Made by a program: the position numbers and the translations under genes
Source: Nitrospira sp. ND1
GTDB taxonomy: Bacteria; Nitrospirota; Nitrospiria; Nitrospirales; Nitrospiraceae
Length of the DNA: 64,000 nt
Assembly: GCF_900170025.1 (NCBI RefSeq)
Contig: NZ_FWEX01000006.1
Span: forward strand, 38,668-102,667
Direction: 5' to 3'
Shown: positions 1 through 8,240 of the stretch, piece after piece
Position numbering within the stretch: the first letter of the stretch is position 1
How the letters are laid out: every line of letters begins with the position of its first letter
Notes under the pieces: model-generated
Database searches by the model: none
Told to the model about the DNA's origin: nothing
What the model saw: only the letters and a program-made list of their open reading frames with translations

Positions 1-666
1 CCCCCAATATTCGCCGCGCCGCAGGCGCCCATAGGGATGGCGGAGATCCGGTCGGCTGAGCCACCAGAGAAACCAGAGAGCTCCCCCGACGGTAAAGATC
101 GTGATCCAGAACCCGAGTCCGCGAAAGTGCGTCTTCTTAATGGAGCCGACGCGAATCTCCTGTGAGACTGAGGCCAATCCAACCACGGTGCGATACAGGC
201 CTTCGCCGAAGTGGCCGTTCTTGACGGCGGGGTCGAGATATTCATGCCCGACCTTCCCGACGACGTTCCCCCCCATCACCGGCAACATCCGCCGTCCCAT
301 GGTAACGGCCGCCTGCCGCTCCTGCACAGACAGGAGCACCAGCACCCCATGCTCATTCTGGGCCGAACCGATGCCCCATTTCTGATAGAGCCCGACCGCG
401 TAGTCATTGGCCGAACCATAGGGTTTCAGCGTGGGCACGGTGACGACCACCATTTCCACCCCGGTCTTGCGTTCAAGATCCTGGCAGACCGAACGGATTC
501 GCGCGCGCCACTCGGCATCGATCACCCCTGCATGGTCGCTCACATACCCCTGTGGGTCATAGGAAGGCACCGGCTCGCGGGCGAACCCGACCGGCACTGC
601 GACCAACAGCAGCAGAAGGCCCAGACTTACCACCGAACCGATATTGAGGCAGGATGGACGATTCAT
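1..666 (-). CDS. TPM-domain secreted/membrane protein (3' end cut by window)
   Basis: The reading frame starts at the ATG at 666 and is open to the window edge, so the C-terminus is missing. The N-terminus has a hydrophobic signal-like stretch (residues about 10-25, LGLLLLLVAVPV) followed by a PxxDPQGYVSDHAGVID-like opening and VEMVVVTVPTLK, which is the pattern of TPM (TLP18.3/Psb32/MOLO-1) domains. These domains are found in periplasmic or membrane-anchored proteins, some with phosphatase activity. A second hydrophobic segment (FWITIFTVGGALWFLWWL) near the cut end suggests a membrane anchor after the domain. The start overlaps the stop of the upstream gene by 4 bases (ATGA), so the two are probably translated together. 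The exact role is not visible. Confidence 0.8.
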   Translation of the reverse strand, partial: MNRPSCLNIGSVVSLGLLLLLVAVPVGFAREPVPSYDPQGYVSDHAGVIDAEWRARIRSVCQDLERKTGVEMVVVTVPTLKPYGSANDYAVGLYQKWGIGSAQNEHGVLVLLSVQERQAAVTMGRRMLPVMGGNVVGKVGHEYLDPAVKNGHFGEGLYRTVVGLASVSQEIRVGSIKKTHFRGLGFWITIFTVGGALWFLWWLSRPDLRHPYGRLRRGEYWG

Positions 667-1436
667 CGCGGCGTCACCGTCCCGTCCATGCGGATCAGCG
701 CGATCAATGCGTCGAGATTTGCAGCATACCGTTCAAACAACCGTGGAACTTCCACCGGACCGGGAGAATTAATGCCCCGCTTCAACTCAAGCACATCGGT
801 CAATCCGGCGAGATCGAGTCCCGTCAACGTGCGCATTCCTGCGAGCAACGCATCCGACTGAAACAAGGCCGGTTGTCCGGCAATCCGTTGCAACCCTCGC
901 AAGCAGGGCAGCAACGCGGTGAGCGAGAGCGGCAATAACATGGTCATCGCTTCTTCCGTGCCGCCGCCTTCGATATATCGCTGCCGCAGACGCACCAGGT
1001 TCCCTTGAATGCCCTGCTGCACTTGATAGGCCAAATGCGTCCGGTCGATGTGCATGCCGATGAACGGATCCCGCCCCCAGAGCACGCGATGTTGCTCCTG
1101 AATCTCAAGGTATTCGAGGGGGAAGACAGTGCCGGGCCGCGTGAGTTCAGTCTCCGTCACCAGGAGCGGCACCACGAACTGTTCACGGCTCCACCGCTTA
1201 TGCGCCTTGGCATACCGCTTCAGGCCCTCGCGCTCGTACCCGGTCAGCATGAGCAACAGATTCAGATTCGACCGGCCGGGCAGGAATTCGCCTCCCACGG
1301 CGCTGCCGTACAGCAGAATGCCTTCCAGCTGCGAACCGAGCAACGTCGTGGTTTCCTTCACGTATCGCTTGAGCAGTTGTTGAACCTCGGAGGGGATGTC
1401 GAGTGCAGTCGGTTGAGTCACAAACACCTCTGTCAT
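663..1436 (-). CDS. Nucleotidyltransferase-fold protein, catalytic aspartates replaced
   Basis: A 257-residue soluble protein. Around residues 40-62 it has a GILLYGSAVGG...SNLNLLLML stretch that matches the GS-x(n)-DxD motif of polymerase-beta-type nucleotidyltransferases. Both metal-binding aspartates are asparagine here (NLN instead of DxD). The rest is mostly helical with no motif I recognise. It is therefore probably a non-catalytic member of the family, or a family using other metal ligands. It overlaps the TPM gene by 4 bases. A foldback repeat (1446-1568) ends only 9 bases upstream of its start codon and takes up the place where a ribosome-binding site or promoter would be expected. 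Confidence 0.75.
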   Translation of the reverse strand: MTEVFVTQPTALDIPSEVQQLLKRYVKETTTLLGSQLEGILLYGSAVGGEFLPGRSNLNLLLMLTGYEREGLKRYAKAHKRWSREQFVVPLLVTETELTRPGTVFPLEYLEIQEQHRVLWGRDPFIGMHIDRTHLAYQVQQGIQGNLVRLRQRYIEGGGTEEAMTMLLPLSLTALLPCLRGLQRIAGQPALFQSDALLAGMRTLTGLDLAGLTDVLELKRGINSPGPVEVPRLFERYAANLDALIALIRMDGTVTPR

Positions 1437-1445
1437 GGTTGGGGT

Positions 1446-1568
1446 AGGATGCTGAAAAATCCCGCCAGCGGCGTTCTCGCTTCGTGTAGACCCTCAACGT
1501 ACCGCAAGGGTACGCTTCGGCCCTGCACTCGCTGCGGCCTTGCTGGACGGCCTTTTTTGAGCATCCTG
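1446..1568 (-). repeat. Foldback repeat family 1, copy R1
   Basis: About 123 bp with inverted ends (AGGATGCTGAAAAA ... TTTTTTGAGCATCCT) and a central palindrome CGTACC-GCAAGG-GTACG. Read on the minus strand it aligns end to end with copies R2, R3, R5 and R6. It lies between the FAD monooxygenase and the nucleotidyltransferase-like gene, both on the minus strand. It has no coding capacity of its own; short ORFs crossing it are chance. Confidence 0.9.
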
Positions 1569-1607
1569 TGTTGGGTTTATTGTTGCCCGAACTGAAACAT
1601 CTCCCTG

Positions 1608-2885
1608 TCACGCCTCGTCCGATGATCGCACCTGGGCGCGCGGATCTGGCAAGAGTCCGGCGGCCATTACGCGGTCCAACAATGAAAACGGCGGTCGGCT
1701 TCGCAATCCGGCCGTGGTCGAGAGCACACGGTAGCGCAGCCTGGCATTCCGGTCGAGCGTCCGGAACACCCGATCTCGCAAATAGGCCACCACCGGATTG
1801 CCGGTATTCCAGAATCGACATTGCTCATCGGCCAACCGCTGCAACATCATCACGTGTGGCCGCCGGGCCACCTCGAATGCGCGTAAGGCCTCAGCCGAGA
1901 AATCGTTTTTCTTCAACCAACCGGGAATGAGGTCCGCCACAACCACCGCGTCCACCATCGCCTGCATCCGCCCTTGGGACGCATGCGGGTTCATGGCGTG
2001 GGCCGCATCCCCGATGAGCAAGGCGCCATCCGCCACCCATCGATCGGTTTTCACACGTCCGGTGGGCATGTAACCCGTCTGGCTCCAATCGACCAGTTCT
2101 TGGACAATCCCTTCCATGCCGGGATCGATCCGGACCCAGGCCCTCCGCAACGCCTCCAACCCCTGAGCTTTGACCGCCTCATACGATCCGGCCTTGATCA
2201 TATAGAAGGCATAGACCTGTTGCCCGGAGGCAGGAAAGAGGCCCAGGATTTCGCGCTTGCCCACCAGATACCGTGCCTCGTCGAAGCCCGGCGGAGCCTT
2301 GAGAATGGCAATGAGATAACTTTGGGGATACCGATGGAGTTGGGCGGTGATACCGAGCGACTCGCGTACTTTGGACAACGCACCGTCGGCGCCGACGACC
2401 AACCGCGCAGAGATATCGACCGGTTCCCCGTGACGTGTTGCCTGCAAGCCGATCACCCGCGAGCCGTCGAACCGGAGGCCGGTAAAGGTCGCGTCGTACC
2501 AGAGCGCGCCGGGATTCTGTTGTTCCAACGCATCGAGGATGGCATGGTGCGCCACATTCGGCAGCGTCACCAGGGCGCGATTATAAGGAGCCGGCAACTC
2601 GCCATAATCCACCGTACAGAGCCGTTCACCGCCCGCACGGCAAAAGTTGAATCGACGGACCGACCGGACTGCATGGGGGGGGAGCTTATCCAGTAACCCC
2701 AGACGATCGAGCACGCGCTGACCGTTCGGTTGCAGGATCTCGCCCCGCAATCCCTGCGGCGGCCCGGCAGCCCGCTCCAACACCAGCGACCGCACGCCCT
2801 GCTGCGCCAACATCAACGCCAACACGGCACCGCCGCCGCCCGCGCCGACAATCGCCACATCTGTCTCGATCATTGCACGGCCCAT
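1608..2885 (-). CDS. FAD-dependent monooxygenase (UbiH/PHBH-like family)
   Basis: A 425-residue flavoprotein with the three signatures of class A aromatic-type monooxygenases. The ADP-binding GxGxxG is at the N-terminus (VAIVGAGGGGAVLALML), the DG motif in the middle (LVVGADGALSKVRE), and the GD motif follows (LLIGDAAHAMNPHASQG). Such enzymes use NAD(P)H and O2 to hydroxylate aromatic or isoprenoid substrates (ubiquinone/menaquinone tailoring, halogenase-like reactions); the substrate cannot be read from sequence. No transmembrane segment is obvious. It follows the PLD-type gene on the same strand with 12 bases between stop and start, so co-transcription is likely. A start 12 bases inside (2873) is possible, but the ATG at 2885 has the better AGGA upstream. 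Confidence 0.85.
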   Translation of the reverse strand: MGRAMIETDVAIVGAGGGGAVLALMLAQQGVRSLVLERAAGPPQGLRGEILQPNGQRVLDRLGLLDKLPPHAVRSVRRFNFCRAGGERLCTVDYGELPAPYNRALVTLPNVAHHAILDALEQQNPGALWYDATFTGLRFDGSRVIGLQATRHGEPVDISARLVVGADGALSKVRESLGITAQLHRYPQSYLIAILKAPPGFDEARYLVGKREILGLFPASGQQVYAFYMIKAGSYEAVKAQGLEALRRAWVRIDPGMEGIVQELVDWSQTGYMPTGRVKTDRWVADGALLIGDAAHAMNPHASQGRMQAMVDAVVVADLIPGWLKKNDFSAEALRAFEVARRPHVMMLQRLADEQCRFWNTGNPVVAYLRDRVFRTLDRNARLRYRVLSTTAGLRSRPPFSLLDRVMAAGLLPDPRAQVRSSDEA

Positions 2886-2897
2886 GCGCGGCTCATC

Positions 2898-3506
2898 CTA
2901 TTGGGTCCAGGTCATAAATCGTTCGTGGTCGTTCCACATGGTCAAAAACTTCTCGCGGGCCTTCGCGGTCAGCCGCGCATCGGTGATGACATCGAGACGT
3001 TCGTCATTGTACCGGTTCCCGCTCGTCGTGTGGTTGGCTGAACCGGACGTATTGACGGCATCGTCGATCACGACCTGCTTCAGGTGCATCAATGCATCAT
3101 GCCGGTTGATCCTGATGGGCACGCCTGCCAGTCGTAATGTATTCACGGCGCTATGCTGCTTCGGATCGTTGAGACGTTCGCGATCGGTAATCACCCGGAC
3201 ATCCACGCCCCGGCGTTTGGCCTCCACCAGCGCCTTCACCACCGAAGGCGCCGTCAACGCATAGACGGACACATAGATGTACCGCGTCGCATGCGCATAG
3301 AGACCGACCACCCGATCGATGGGCTGATCCTCCGGCGCATAGTAGACATCAATCGTGGCGGAGGCACAGACAGGAATCTGCGTCAGAAACACAAACCCAG
3401 CAACAATCAAGGCGATCAGGCAAGAGAGATTCCGGTGAGTCGTGCAGGGACTAGCAGGTTGCAGAGAACCGACGCCTTGCCCCTGCGAAATCAATACGTC
3501 ACACAT
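2898..3506 (-). CDS. Secreted phospholipase D-family (single HKD) nuclease-like protein
   Basis: 202 residues with a hydrophobic export signal at about residues 29-48 ending in VCASA. One PLD-type HKD motif follows near residue 140 (HLKQVVIDD ... TSGSANHTTSG), preceded by the usual RGVDVRVITD strand. A single HKD domain of this size is typical of the Nuc endonuclease branch, which dimerises to make one active site, so a periplasmic or secreted non-specific nuclease is the best guess. The long polar stretch before the signal has no internal Met, so the true start is uncertain. Repeat R2 begins 26 bases upstream of the start codon. Confidence 0.8.
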   Translation of the reverse strand: MCDVLISQGQGVGSLQPASPCTTHRNLSCLIALIVAGFVFLTQIPVCASATIDVYYAPEDQPIDRVVGLYAHATRYIYVSVYALTAPSVVKALVEAKRRGVDVRVITDRERLNDPKQHSAVNTLRLAGVPIRINRHDALMHLKQVVIDDAVNTSGSANHTTSGNRYNDERLDVITDARLTAKAREKFLTMWNDHERFMTWTQ

Positions 3507-3531
3507 TGGAGGCCACGAGTATATATTCCCG

Positions 3532-3654
3532 CAGGATGCTCAAAACGTTCGCCCAGCAAGGCCGCAGCGAGTGAAAGTCCGAGGCGTACCCTTGCGGTAC
3601 GTTGAGGATCTGAATGACGCGAGAACGCCGCTGGCGGAGGTTTTCAGCATCCTG
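3532..3654 (+). repeat. Foldback repeat family 1, copy R2
   Basis: About 123 bp, CAGGATGCTCAAAA ... TTTTCAGCATCCTG ends and central CGTACC-CTTGC-GGTACG hairpin. It lies between the PLD-type gene (start at 3506, minus) and the orphan gene whose stop is at 3665 (minus), i.e. in the promoter region of the PLD-type gene. Confidence 0.92.
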
Positions 3655-3664
3655 CTAGAACCGA

Positions 3665-4042
3665 TCACTCTATATCGAACAAGGTTCGAAAATGGTCGTC
3701 CGATTCCTCCCAGGCTTGCGGAGACGCTTTCGACAACCACTCACGCAAAAAGCCCTTCTGCTCCGGCGTCAACATCTGCTTGATCTGATGCGACCGGCCC
3801 TGCAAGGGTTGGAGAAAACCGGCGCGCGTACGAAAATCGAGTGTCGCGGTCCGCACATAGATGTTCGTGTACATGGAGGGACTGTCGTCCTCGCCTTCCC
3901 CCTGCACCCACACCGACAAAAATTTTTCCATCTGCAACCCGGCGCTGTCCAAGGCCGGTTCCGCATCATGAAACAGCTCGTTTTCCGACTCTTTCAGCGG
4001 AGCCGCCTCGTGCGCGCGAAATAAGAAATTTTTCTTCCACAT
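3665..4042 (-). CDS. Hypothetical protein (125 aa)
   Basis: An acidic, soluble-looking protein that I do not recognise. It has no signal peptide or membrane segment, and a mixed charged C-terminal half (LTPEQKGFLREWLSKASPQAW). That phrase resembles helical stress-type or anti-sigma-like small proteins, but not enough to assign a family. The ATG at 4042 is preceded by AGGGTAGGGCAT on the minus strand, a plausible ribosome site. The upstream region is shared with the divergent sulfur-carrier cluster, and repeat R2 follows its stop. Confidence 0.6.
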   Translation of the reverse strand: MWKKNFLFRAHEAAPLKESENELFHDAEPALDSAGLQMEKFLSVWVQGEGEDDSPSMYTNIYVRTATLDFRTRAGFLQPLQGRSHQIKQMLTPEQKGFLREWLSKASPQAWEESDDHFRTLFDIE

Positions 4043-4164
4043 GCCCTACCCTCCAGACCGGCGCATACTGTAAGCTAGGCATGGTGAAAGTCAAGAAAGC
4101 GGCCGCCTGCCTCATGCGACTCCGCAGCAGCCTCCGCCACATCGACCCATCGGGGTTTGTTGCC

Positions 4165-4194
4165 TTGACAAAACAAGAATGCGTTTGCTAACTT
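4165..4194 (+). promoter_or_regulatory. Candidate sigma-70 promoter ahead of the sulfur-carrier cluster
   Basis: A perfect TTGACA at 4165-4170 is followed, after 18 bases, by TAACTT at 4189-4194, inside an AT-rich stretch unusual for this window. Transcription from here would run through repeat R3 before reaching the carrier gene at 4435. No thiamine (TPP) riboswitch could be found in the 4043-4434 interval. Confidence 0.4.
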
Positions 4195-4283
4195 CTTGAA
4201 ATTATTTAGCAGTTTCAGACAAACACGTCGAATCAAAAACTGTCGAGGGTCTGCGCTTACTGCGCAACAAGAATCCCTTTTGA

Positions 4284-4406
4284 CAGGATGCTCAAAATGG
4301 CCGTCCAGCAAGGCCGTAGCGAACGAAGGGACGAGGCGTACCCTTGCGGTACGTTGAGGGCCTGAGAGATGCGAGAACGCCGCTGGCGGACATTTTGAGT
4401 ATCCTG
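4284..4406 (+). repeat. Foldback repeat family 1, copy R3
   Basis: About 123 bp, ends CAGGATGCTCAAAATG / CATTTTGAGTATCCTG, central CGTACC-CTTGC-GGTACG hairpin. It lies between the candidate promoter (4165-4194) and the carrier gene start at 4435, so it would form part of the 5' leader of the transcript. Confidence 0.92.
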
Positions 4407-4434
4407 TCAGACTCTTACCTTCTCAGGAGCAGAT

Positions 4435-4635
4435 ATGCAGGTCATGATCAACGGCAAGTCCGAAGAGATCGCAGGGGGCAGCGTGCTGGATCTCTTGAAA
4501 GCCAAGAGCATCGAACCCCAAATGGTGGCGGTTGAAGTGAATGACACCATGCTCGAACGGACACACCTCGAGACCACACAGCTGAAAGACGGCGATCATG
4601 TGGAGTTTCTGTTCTACATGGGCGGTGGCCGGTGA
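4435..4635 (+). CDS. thiS: ThiS/MoaD-like sulfur-carrier protein with C-terminal GGGR
   Basis: 66 residues with the ubiquitin-like beta-grasp pattern of ThiS (MQVMINGKSEE ... LKDGDHVEFLFYMGGG). These carriers are adenylated at a terminal Gly-Gly by a MoeB/ThiF enzyme and then carry sulfur as a thiocarboxylate. Unlike normal ThiS this one ends in an extra Arg (Gly63-Gly64-Gly65-Arg66), so the glycine tail must be exposed by proteolysis before use. A JAMM peptidase is encoded at the end of the same cluster. The start has a good AGGAG. The stop overlaps the GTG start of the cysteine synthase, pointing to a CysO-like job with that enzyme rather than thiazole synthesis; no thiG is nearby. The gene symbol is by family only. 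Confidence 0.85.
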   Translation: MQVMINGKSEEIAGGSVLDLLKAKSIEPQMVAVEVNDTMLERTHLETTQLKDGDHVEFLFYMGGGR

Positions 4636-5561
4636 CCGTCAAGGCTCATGCAGATATCACCGAGTTGATCGGCGGAACCCCGCTGGTTCGCCTCAACCGC
4701 CTGAGCAAGCCGGGCGGGGCCACGATCTACGCCAAAGTGGAATCGTTCAATCCTGGCGGCAGCATCAAGGACCGCATCTGCTTGAACATGATCAACGAGG
4801 CCGAGCGCTTGGGCAAACTGAAACCGGGCGGCACCATCGTCGAACCGACCAGCGGCAATACCGGCATCGGCCTGGCGCTGGTGGCGGCGGTGCGGGGATA
4901 TAAGCTCATTTTGGTCATGCCCGAAAGCATGAGTATGGAACGCGCCAGCCTCCTGTCGTCTTATGGGGCACAACTCGTGCTGACGGCGGCGTGGGAAGGG
5001 ATGAAGGGCTCGATTAAGGAAGCGGAGAGCATCGTCGCGCAGAATCCGTCGTATTACATGCCCGACCAGTTCTCCAACCCGGCCAATCCGGATATGCACC
5101 GGAAAACGACCGGCCCGGAAATTGTGAATGCGCTGGATGGACGCGTGGACGCCTTCGTGGCCGCGGTCGGCACCGGCGGCACCATCACAGGCTGCGGCGA
5201 GGTGATCAGAGAACGGAATCCGGCAGCCAAGATCGTCGCCGTTGAACCGGCTGGATCGCCCGTGTTGTCGGGCGGAGATCCCGGGCCGCACAAGATCCAG
5301 GGAATCGGCGCCGGATTCGTCCCGAAGGTGTTGAACCGGACGCTGCTCGATCGCGTGGTGACCGTGACCGACGATGAAGCGTATCAGACGGCGAAGCTGC
5401 TCGCAAAGAAAGAAGGACTGCTGGTCGGCATCTCTGCCGGCGCCAACGTCTTTGCCGCGCAAAAGATTGCCGAAGAGCTTGGACCGGGAAAAAACGTCGT
5501 CACCATTCTCTGTGACACCGGCGAGCGATATATCAGCATCGAAAAGTATTTCAACATTTGA
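4632..5561 (+). CDS. cysM: PLP-dependent cysteine synthase (CysK/CysM family)
   Basis: 309 residues, a fold-type II PLP enzyme. The Schiff-base lysine is in PGGSIKDR, the substrate loop is TSGNTGIGLA, the phosphate-binding glycine loop is GTGGTITG, and the C-terminal ISAGAN loop is intact. It makes cysteine from O-acetyl- or O-phosphoserine. In mycobacteria CysM accepts sulfur from the thiocarboxylated carrier CysO instead of free sulfide. Here a carrier gene overlaps its start by 4 bases (GTG start at 4632, carrier TGA at 4633-4635), so the carrier-fed mode is the natural inference. CysK versus CysM cannot be settled by eye; the symbol rests on this context. Confidence 0.9.
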   Translation: MTVKAHADITELIGGTPLVRLNRLSKPGGATIYAKVESFNPGGSIKDRICLNMINEAERLGKLKPGGTIVEPTSGNTGIGLALVAAVRGYKLILVMPESMSMERASLLSSYGAQLVLTAAWEGMKGSIKEAESIVAQNPSYYMPDQFSNPANPDMHRKTTGPEIVNALDGRVDAFVAAVGTGGTITGCGEVIRERNPAAKIVAVEPAGSPVLSGGDPGPHKIQGIGAGFVPKVLNRTLLDRVVTVTDDEAYQTAKLLAKKEGLLVGISAGANVFAAQKIAEELGPGKNVVTILCDTGERYISIEKYFNI

Positions 5562-5585
5562 CCATTTGGAATGAATGATTGAGGG

Positions 5586-5706
5586 GGGATGCTCATAATG
5601 GTCTCTCAGCAAGGCCGCAGGTGAGAGGAAACCGGAGGCGTACCCTCTGGGTACGTTGAGGATTTCCTCGAATCGAGAACGAAGCTGAAGGCCATTTGCA
5701 GCATCC
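5586..5706 (+). repeat. Foldback repeat family 1, divergent copy R4
   Basis: About 120 bp, GGATGCTCATAATGG ... CCATTTGCAGCATCC. The arms differ from the other copies, yet the central hairpin is kept with paired changes (CGTACCC-TCT-GGGTACG instead of CGTACC-CTTGC-GGTACG). It is followed within 45 bases by R5, so together they fill almost the whole gap between the cysteine synthase and the first MoeB-type gene (5562-5877). Confidence 0.85.
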
Positions 5707-5749
5707 GAAAGATTTTCAACATCTGAGCTTGGGACAGACCACTTAGGGA

Positions 5750-5870
5750 GAGGAGGCTCAAAAGCGTCATCCAGCAAGGCCGCAGCGAGTGAAGGTCCGA
5801 GGCGTACCCTTGCGGTACGTTGAGGGCGTGAACGATGCGAGAACGCCGCTGGTGACGGTTTTCAGCCTCC
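5750..5870 (+). repeat. Foldback repeat family 1, copy R5 with compensated ends
   Basis: About 120 bp. Its ends read AGGAGGCTCAAAA and TTTTCAGCCTCC where other copies have AGGATGCT and AGCATCC, so both sides of the same base pair changed together. The central hairpin is the standard CGTACC-CTTGC-GGTACG. It stops 7 bases before the ATG of the next gene and so covers the place of its ribosome-binding site. Confidence 0.9.
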
Positions 5871-5877
5871 GTCGGAT

Positions 5878-6705
5878 ATGGAATTTACAGAAACACAAAT
5901 CAACCGCTACAGCCGGCACATTCTTCTTCCCGAAGTCGGAGGCAAAGGCCAGAAGAAGATCGTGCAAGCGAAGGTCCTGATCGTCGGCGCAGGAGGGCTC
6001 GGCTCGCCGGCCGCGCTCTATCTCGCAGCCGCCGGGATCGGCACCATCGGGCTCATCGACAGCGATGTCGTGGATCTCAGCAACCTGCAACGGCAAGTCA
6101 TTCACCAGACGCCCGACGTAGGCCGCCCCAAGGTCGTCTCCGGCAAAGAAAAAATTCAGGCGCTGAATCCCGACGTCAACGTGGTGATGTACGAAGAGCG
6201 GCTCACCGCCGGCAATGCGCTGAAAATCATGAGCGGCTACGATGTGGTCATCGACGGCGTCGATAACTTCCCGACGAAATTCCTCATCAACGATGCTTGC
6301 TTCTTCGCCGGCAAACCGTTGGTGCACGGCGGCATTCTTCGATTCGATGGTCGCGTCACCACCATCATCCCGAAGAAGTCGGCTTGTTATCGTTGCGTCT
6401 TTAAGAAGCCGCCGCCCGAGGGGCTCGTTGCCTCCTGCCAGGAAGCCGGTGTCATCGGTGTGCTGGCCGGCATCATCGGGACCATCCAAGCCACCGAGGC
6501 GCTGAAGCTGATCCTCGGCATCGGTCGCCCGTTGACCGATCGCTTGCTGGACTTCGATGCACGACGCACTCAGTTCAGAGAAATCCGCATCAAGCGGAAC
6601 CCCGATTGTCCGCTGTGCGGCGAACGGCCCACGATCACGGAATTGATCGAAGACGGCGACGTCGCCGGGCCGACCTGTGCGCTCCCGGGTCAACGTAACT
6701 TGTAG
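5878..6705 (+). CDS. moeB: MoeB/ThiF-type sulfur-carrier adenylyltransferase (copy 1)
   Basis: 275 residues of the E1-like HesA/MoeB/ThiF family. An N-terminal RYSRHILLPEVGGKGQ precedes the nucleotide-binding GAGGLG (37-42), and zinc ligands form two CxxC pairs (C170/C173 and C244/C247). C187 in SCQEAG lies where MoeB has its cysteine. There is no rhodanese domain. It activates the Gly-Gly tail of a ThiS/MoaD carrier with ATP so that sulfur can be attached. No Shine-Dalgarno is evident because repeat R5 ends 7 bases upstream. It lies between the cysteine synthase and threonine synthase, and a paralogue is at 8566-9369. Confidence 0.9.
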   Translation: MEFTETQINRYSRHILLPEVGGKGQKKIVQAKVLIVGAGGLGSPAALYLAAAGIGTIGLIDSDVVDLSNLQRQVIHQTPDVGRPKVVSGKEKIQALNPDVNVVMYEERLTAGNALKIMSGYDVVIDGVDNFPTKFLINDACFFAGKPLVHGGILRFDGRVTTIIPKKSACYRCVFKKPPPEGLVASCQEAGVIGVLAGIIGTIQATEALKLILGIGRPLTDRLLDFDARRTQFREIRIKRNPDCPLCGERPTITELIEDGDVAGPTCALPGQRNL

Positions 6706-6718
6706 CGAAGGTGTCTCC

Positions 6719-7969
6719 ATGTCGAAAATGAAAGCGCTCGTGTGCCGGGAATGTGGGAAGGAATATCCACCCAAAGCCATCCACGTCTGTGAGATGTGCT
6801 TCGGCCCGCTCGAAGTCAAATACAACTACGACGAGATCAAAAGCACGATCTCCCGGAAAAAGATCGAACAAGGCCCGAACAGCATGTGGCGCTATATCGA
6901 CCTGCTGCCGGTCGAAAGCACCGCGATCATCGGGCCCCATGCGGGACTGACGCCGTTGGTGCGGGCGAAAAATCTCGGCGCCTATCTGGGCATCGACGAG
7001 CTCTATATCAAGAACGATACGGTGAACCATCCGACCCTGTCGTTCAAAGATCGGGTCGTCTCGGTCGCCCTCACACGTGCGCGGGAACTCGGCTTTGAAA
7101 CGGTGGCCTGCGCCTCAACCGGCAACCTGGCCAACTCCGTCGCGGCTCACGCGGCGGCGGCAGGCATGAAGTGCTACGTGTTCATCCCGGCCGACCTTGA
7201 AGCGGCGAAGGTGCTCGGCAACCTGATTTACAAGCCGAACGTGGTCGAAGTCGAGGGCAACTACGACGATGTGAACCGGCTCTGCAGCGAAATCGCGGGT
7301 GAACATGGCTGGGCCTTCGTGAATATCAACATTCGTCCCTACTATGCCGAGGGCTCGAAGACCCTTGCGTTTGAGACGGTGGAACAACTCGGCTGGCGCA
7401 CGCCGGACCAGGCCGTCATTCCCATGGCCTCTGGTTCCTTATTGACGAAGATCTGGAAGGGCCTGCACGAAATGCATGCGCTGGGGCTGGTCGATTCCGT
7501 CCGCACCAAGATCAACGGTGCGCAGGCTGAAGGCTGCTCCCCGATCGCGACCGCCTTCAAGGCAGGCCGGGACTTTTTCAAGCCGGTCAAGCCGAAGACC
7601 ATCGCCAAGTCCCTCGCCATCGGCAACCCGGCCGACGGCTACTACGCCTTAAAAGCCACCGCGGAGAGCAAGGGCGCGATGGACGCGGTGACGGACGAGG
7701 AAGTCGTGGAAGGCATCAAGCTGCTGGCCCAGACCGAAGGCATTTTCGCCGAAACCGCCGGCGGCGTGACCATCGGGGTCTTGTGCAAGCTCGTGAAGCA
7801 GGGGCTGATCAAGAAGAGCGACGTCACGGTCGCCTATATCACCGGCAACGGGCTCAAGACCCAGGAAGCGGTTGTGGACGCCGTCGGTCGTCCGTTCCGC
7901 ATCCAGCCCAGCCTGGTGAACTTCCAAAAAACATTCAAAATGGGAAAGAACAGTGGTGGTGACTCATGA
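6719..7969 (+). CDS. thrC: Threonine synthase
   Basis: 416 residues, a PLP enzyme of fold type II. The N-terminal zinc-ribbon-like CxxC pairs (CRECG ... CEMCFGPLE) are typical of the larger threonine synthases. The PLP lysine is in NHPTLSFKDR, and CASTGNLANSVAAHAAAAG is the phosphate-loop region. It converts O-phosphohomoserine to threonine. The start at 6719 (MSKMKAL) is chosen over an upstream in-frame start at 6677 because it has GAAGGTG just before it and starts at the family N-terminus. The stop overlaps the start of the next carrier gene (ATGA), so amino-acid synthesis and sulfur-carrier genes are translationally linked. Confidence 0.93.
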   Translation: MSKMKALVCRECGKEYPPKAIHVCEMCFGPLEVKYNYDEIKSTISRKKIEQGPNSMWRYIDLLPVESTAIIGPHAGLTPLVRAKNLGAYLGIDELYIKNDTVNHPTLSFKDRVVSVALTRARELGFETVACASTGNLANSVAAHAAAAGMKCYVFIPADLEAAKVLGNLIYKPNVVEVEGNYDDVNRLCSEIAGEHGWAFVNINIRPYYAEGSKTLAFETVEQLGWRTPDQAVIPMASGSLLTKIWKGLHEMHALGLVDSVRTKINGAQAEGCSPIATAFKAGRDFFKPVKPKTIAKSLAIGNPADGYYALKATAESKGAMDAVTDEEVVEGIKLLAQTEGIFAETAGGVTIGVLCKLVKQGLIKKSDVTVAYITGNGLKTQEAVVDAVGRPFRIQPSLVNFQKTFKMGKNSGGDS

Positions 7970-8238
7970 TTAAGGTTCGTATTCCAACGCCCCTGCGTCC
8001 CCTCACAAAGGGTCAGGGCGAAGTTGAATCCGCGGCAGCCAACATTGTGGACATGATCGGATCGCTCGACGCGACCTATCCGGGGCTGAAGAACCGGCTC
8101 TGTGACGAAAAGGGCGACTTGCGCCGGTTCGTCAACATCTACGTCAACGAAGAGGACATCCGTTTCCTGAACGGGAAAGAAACCTCTTTGAAGGACGGCG
8201 ATGAAGTGTCGATCGTTCCTGCGATTGCCGGAGGATAG
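7966..8238 (+). CDS. cysO: MoaD/CysO-like sulfur-carrier protein
   Basis: 90 residues with the beta-grasp pattern (IKVRIPTPLRPLT ... NIYVNEEDIRFL ... DGDEVSIVPAIAGG) and a correct terminal Gly-Gly. Length and the PAIAGG end match CysO of the mycobacterial cysteine route and HcyS-type carriers more than molybdopterin MoaD; no other molybdopterin gene is here. It overlaps the threonine synthase stop by 4 bases and is followed after 2 bases by the NIL gene. Unlike the ThiS-like carrier at 4435 it needs no trimming. Which enzyme it feeds is not shown. Confidence 0.85.
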   Translation: MIKVRIPTPLRPLTKGQGEVESAAANIVDMIGSLDATYPGLKNRLCDEKGDLRRFVNIYVNEEDIRFLNGKETSLKDGDEVSIVPAIAGG

Positions 8239-8240
8239 CC

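Noticed and set aside
4075-4311. 78-residue minus-strand frame ahead of the sulfur-carrier gene
   Set aside because: Its start lies inside foldback repeat R3 and it has no ribosome site or family resemblance; treated as chance.
4043-4434. Possible thiamine (TPP) riboswitch before the ThiS-like gene
   Set aside because: The expected CTGAGA and ACCTGA-type boxes are absent; only a promoter-like pair and repeat R3 are seen.
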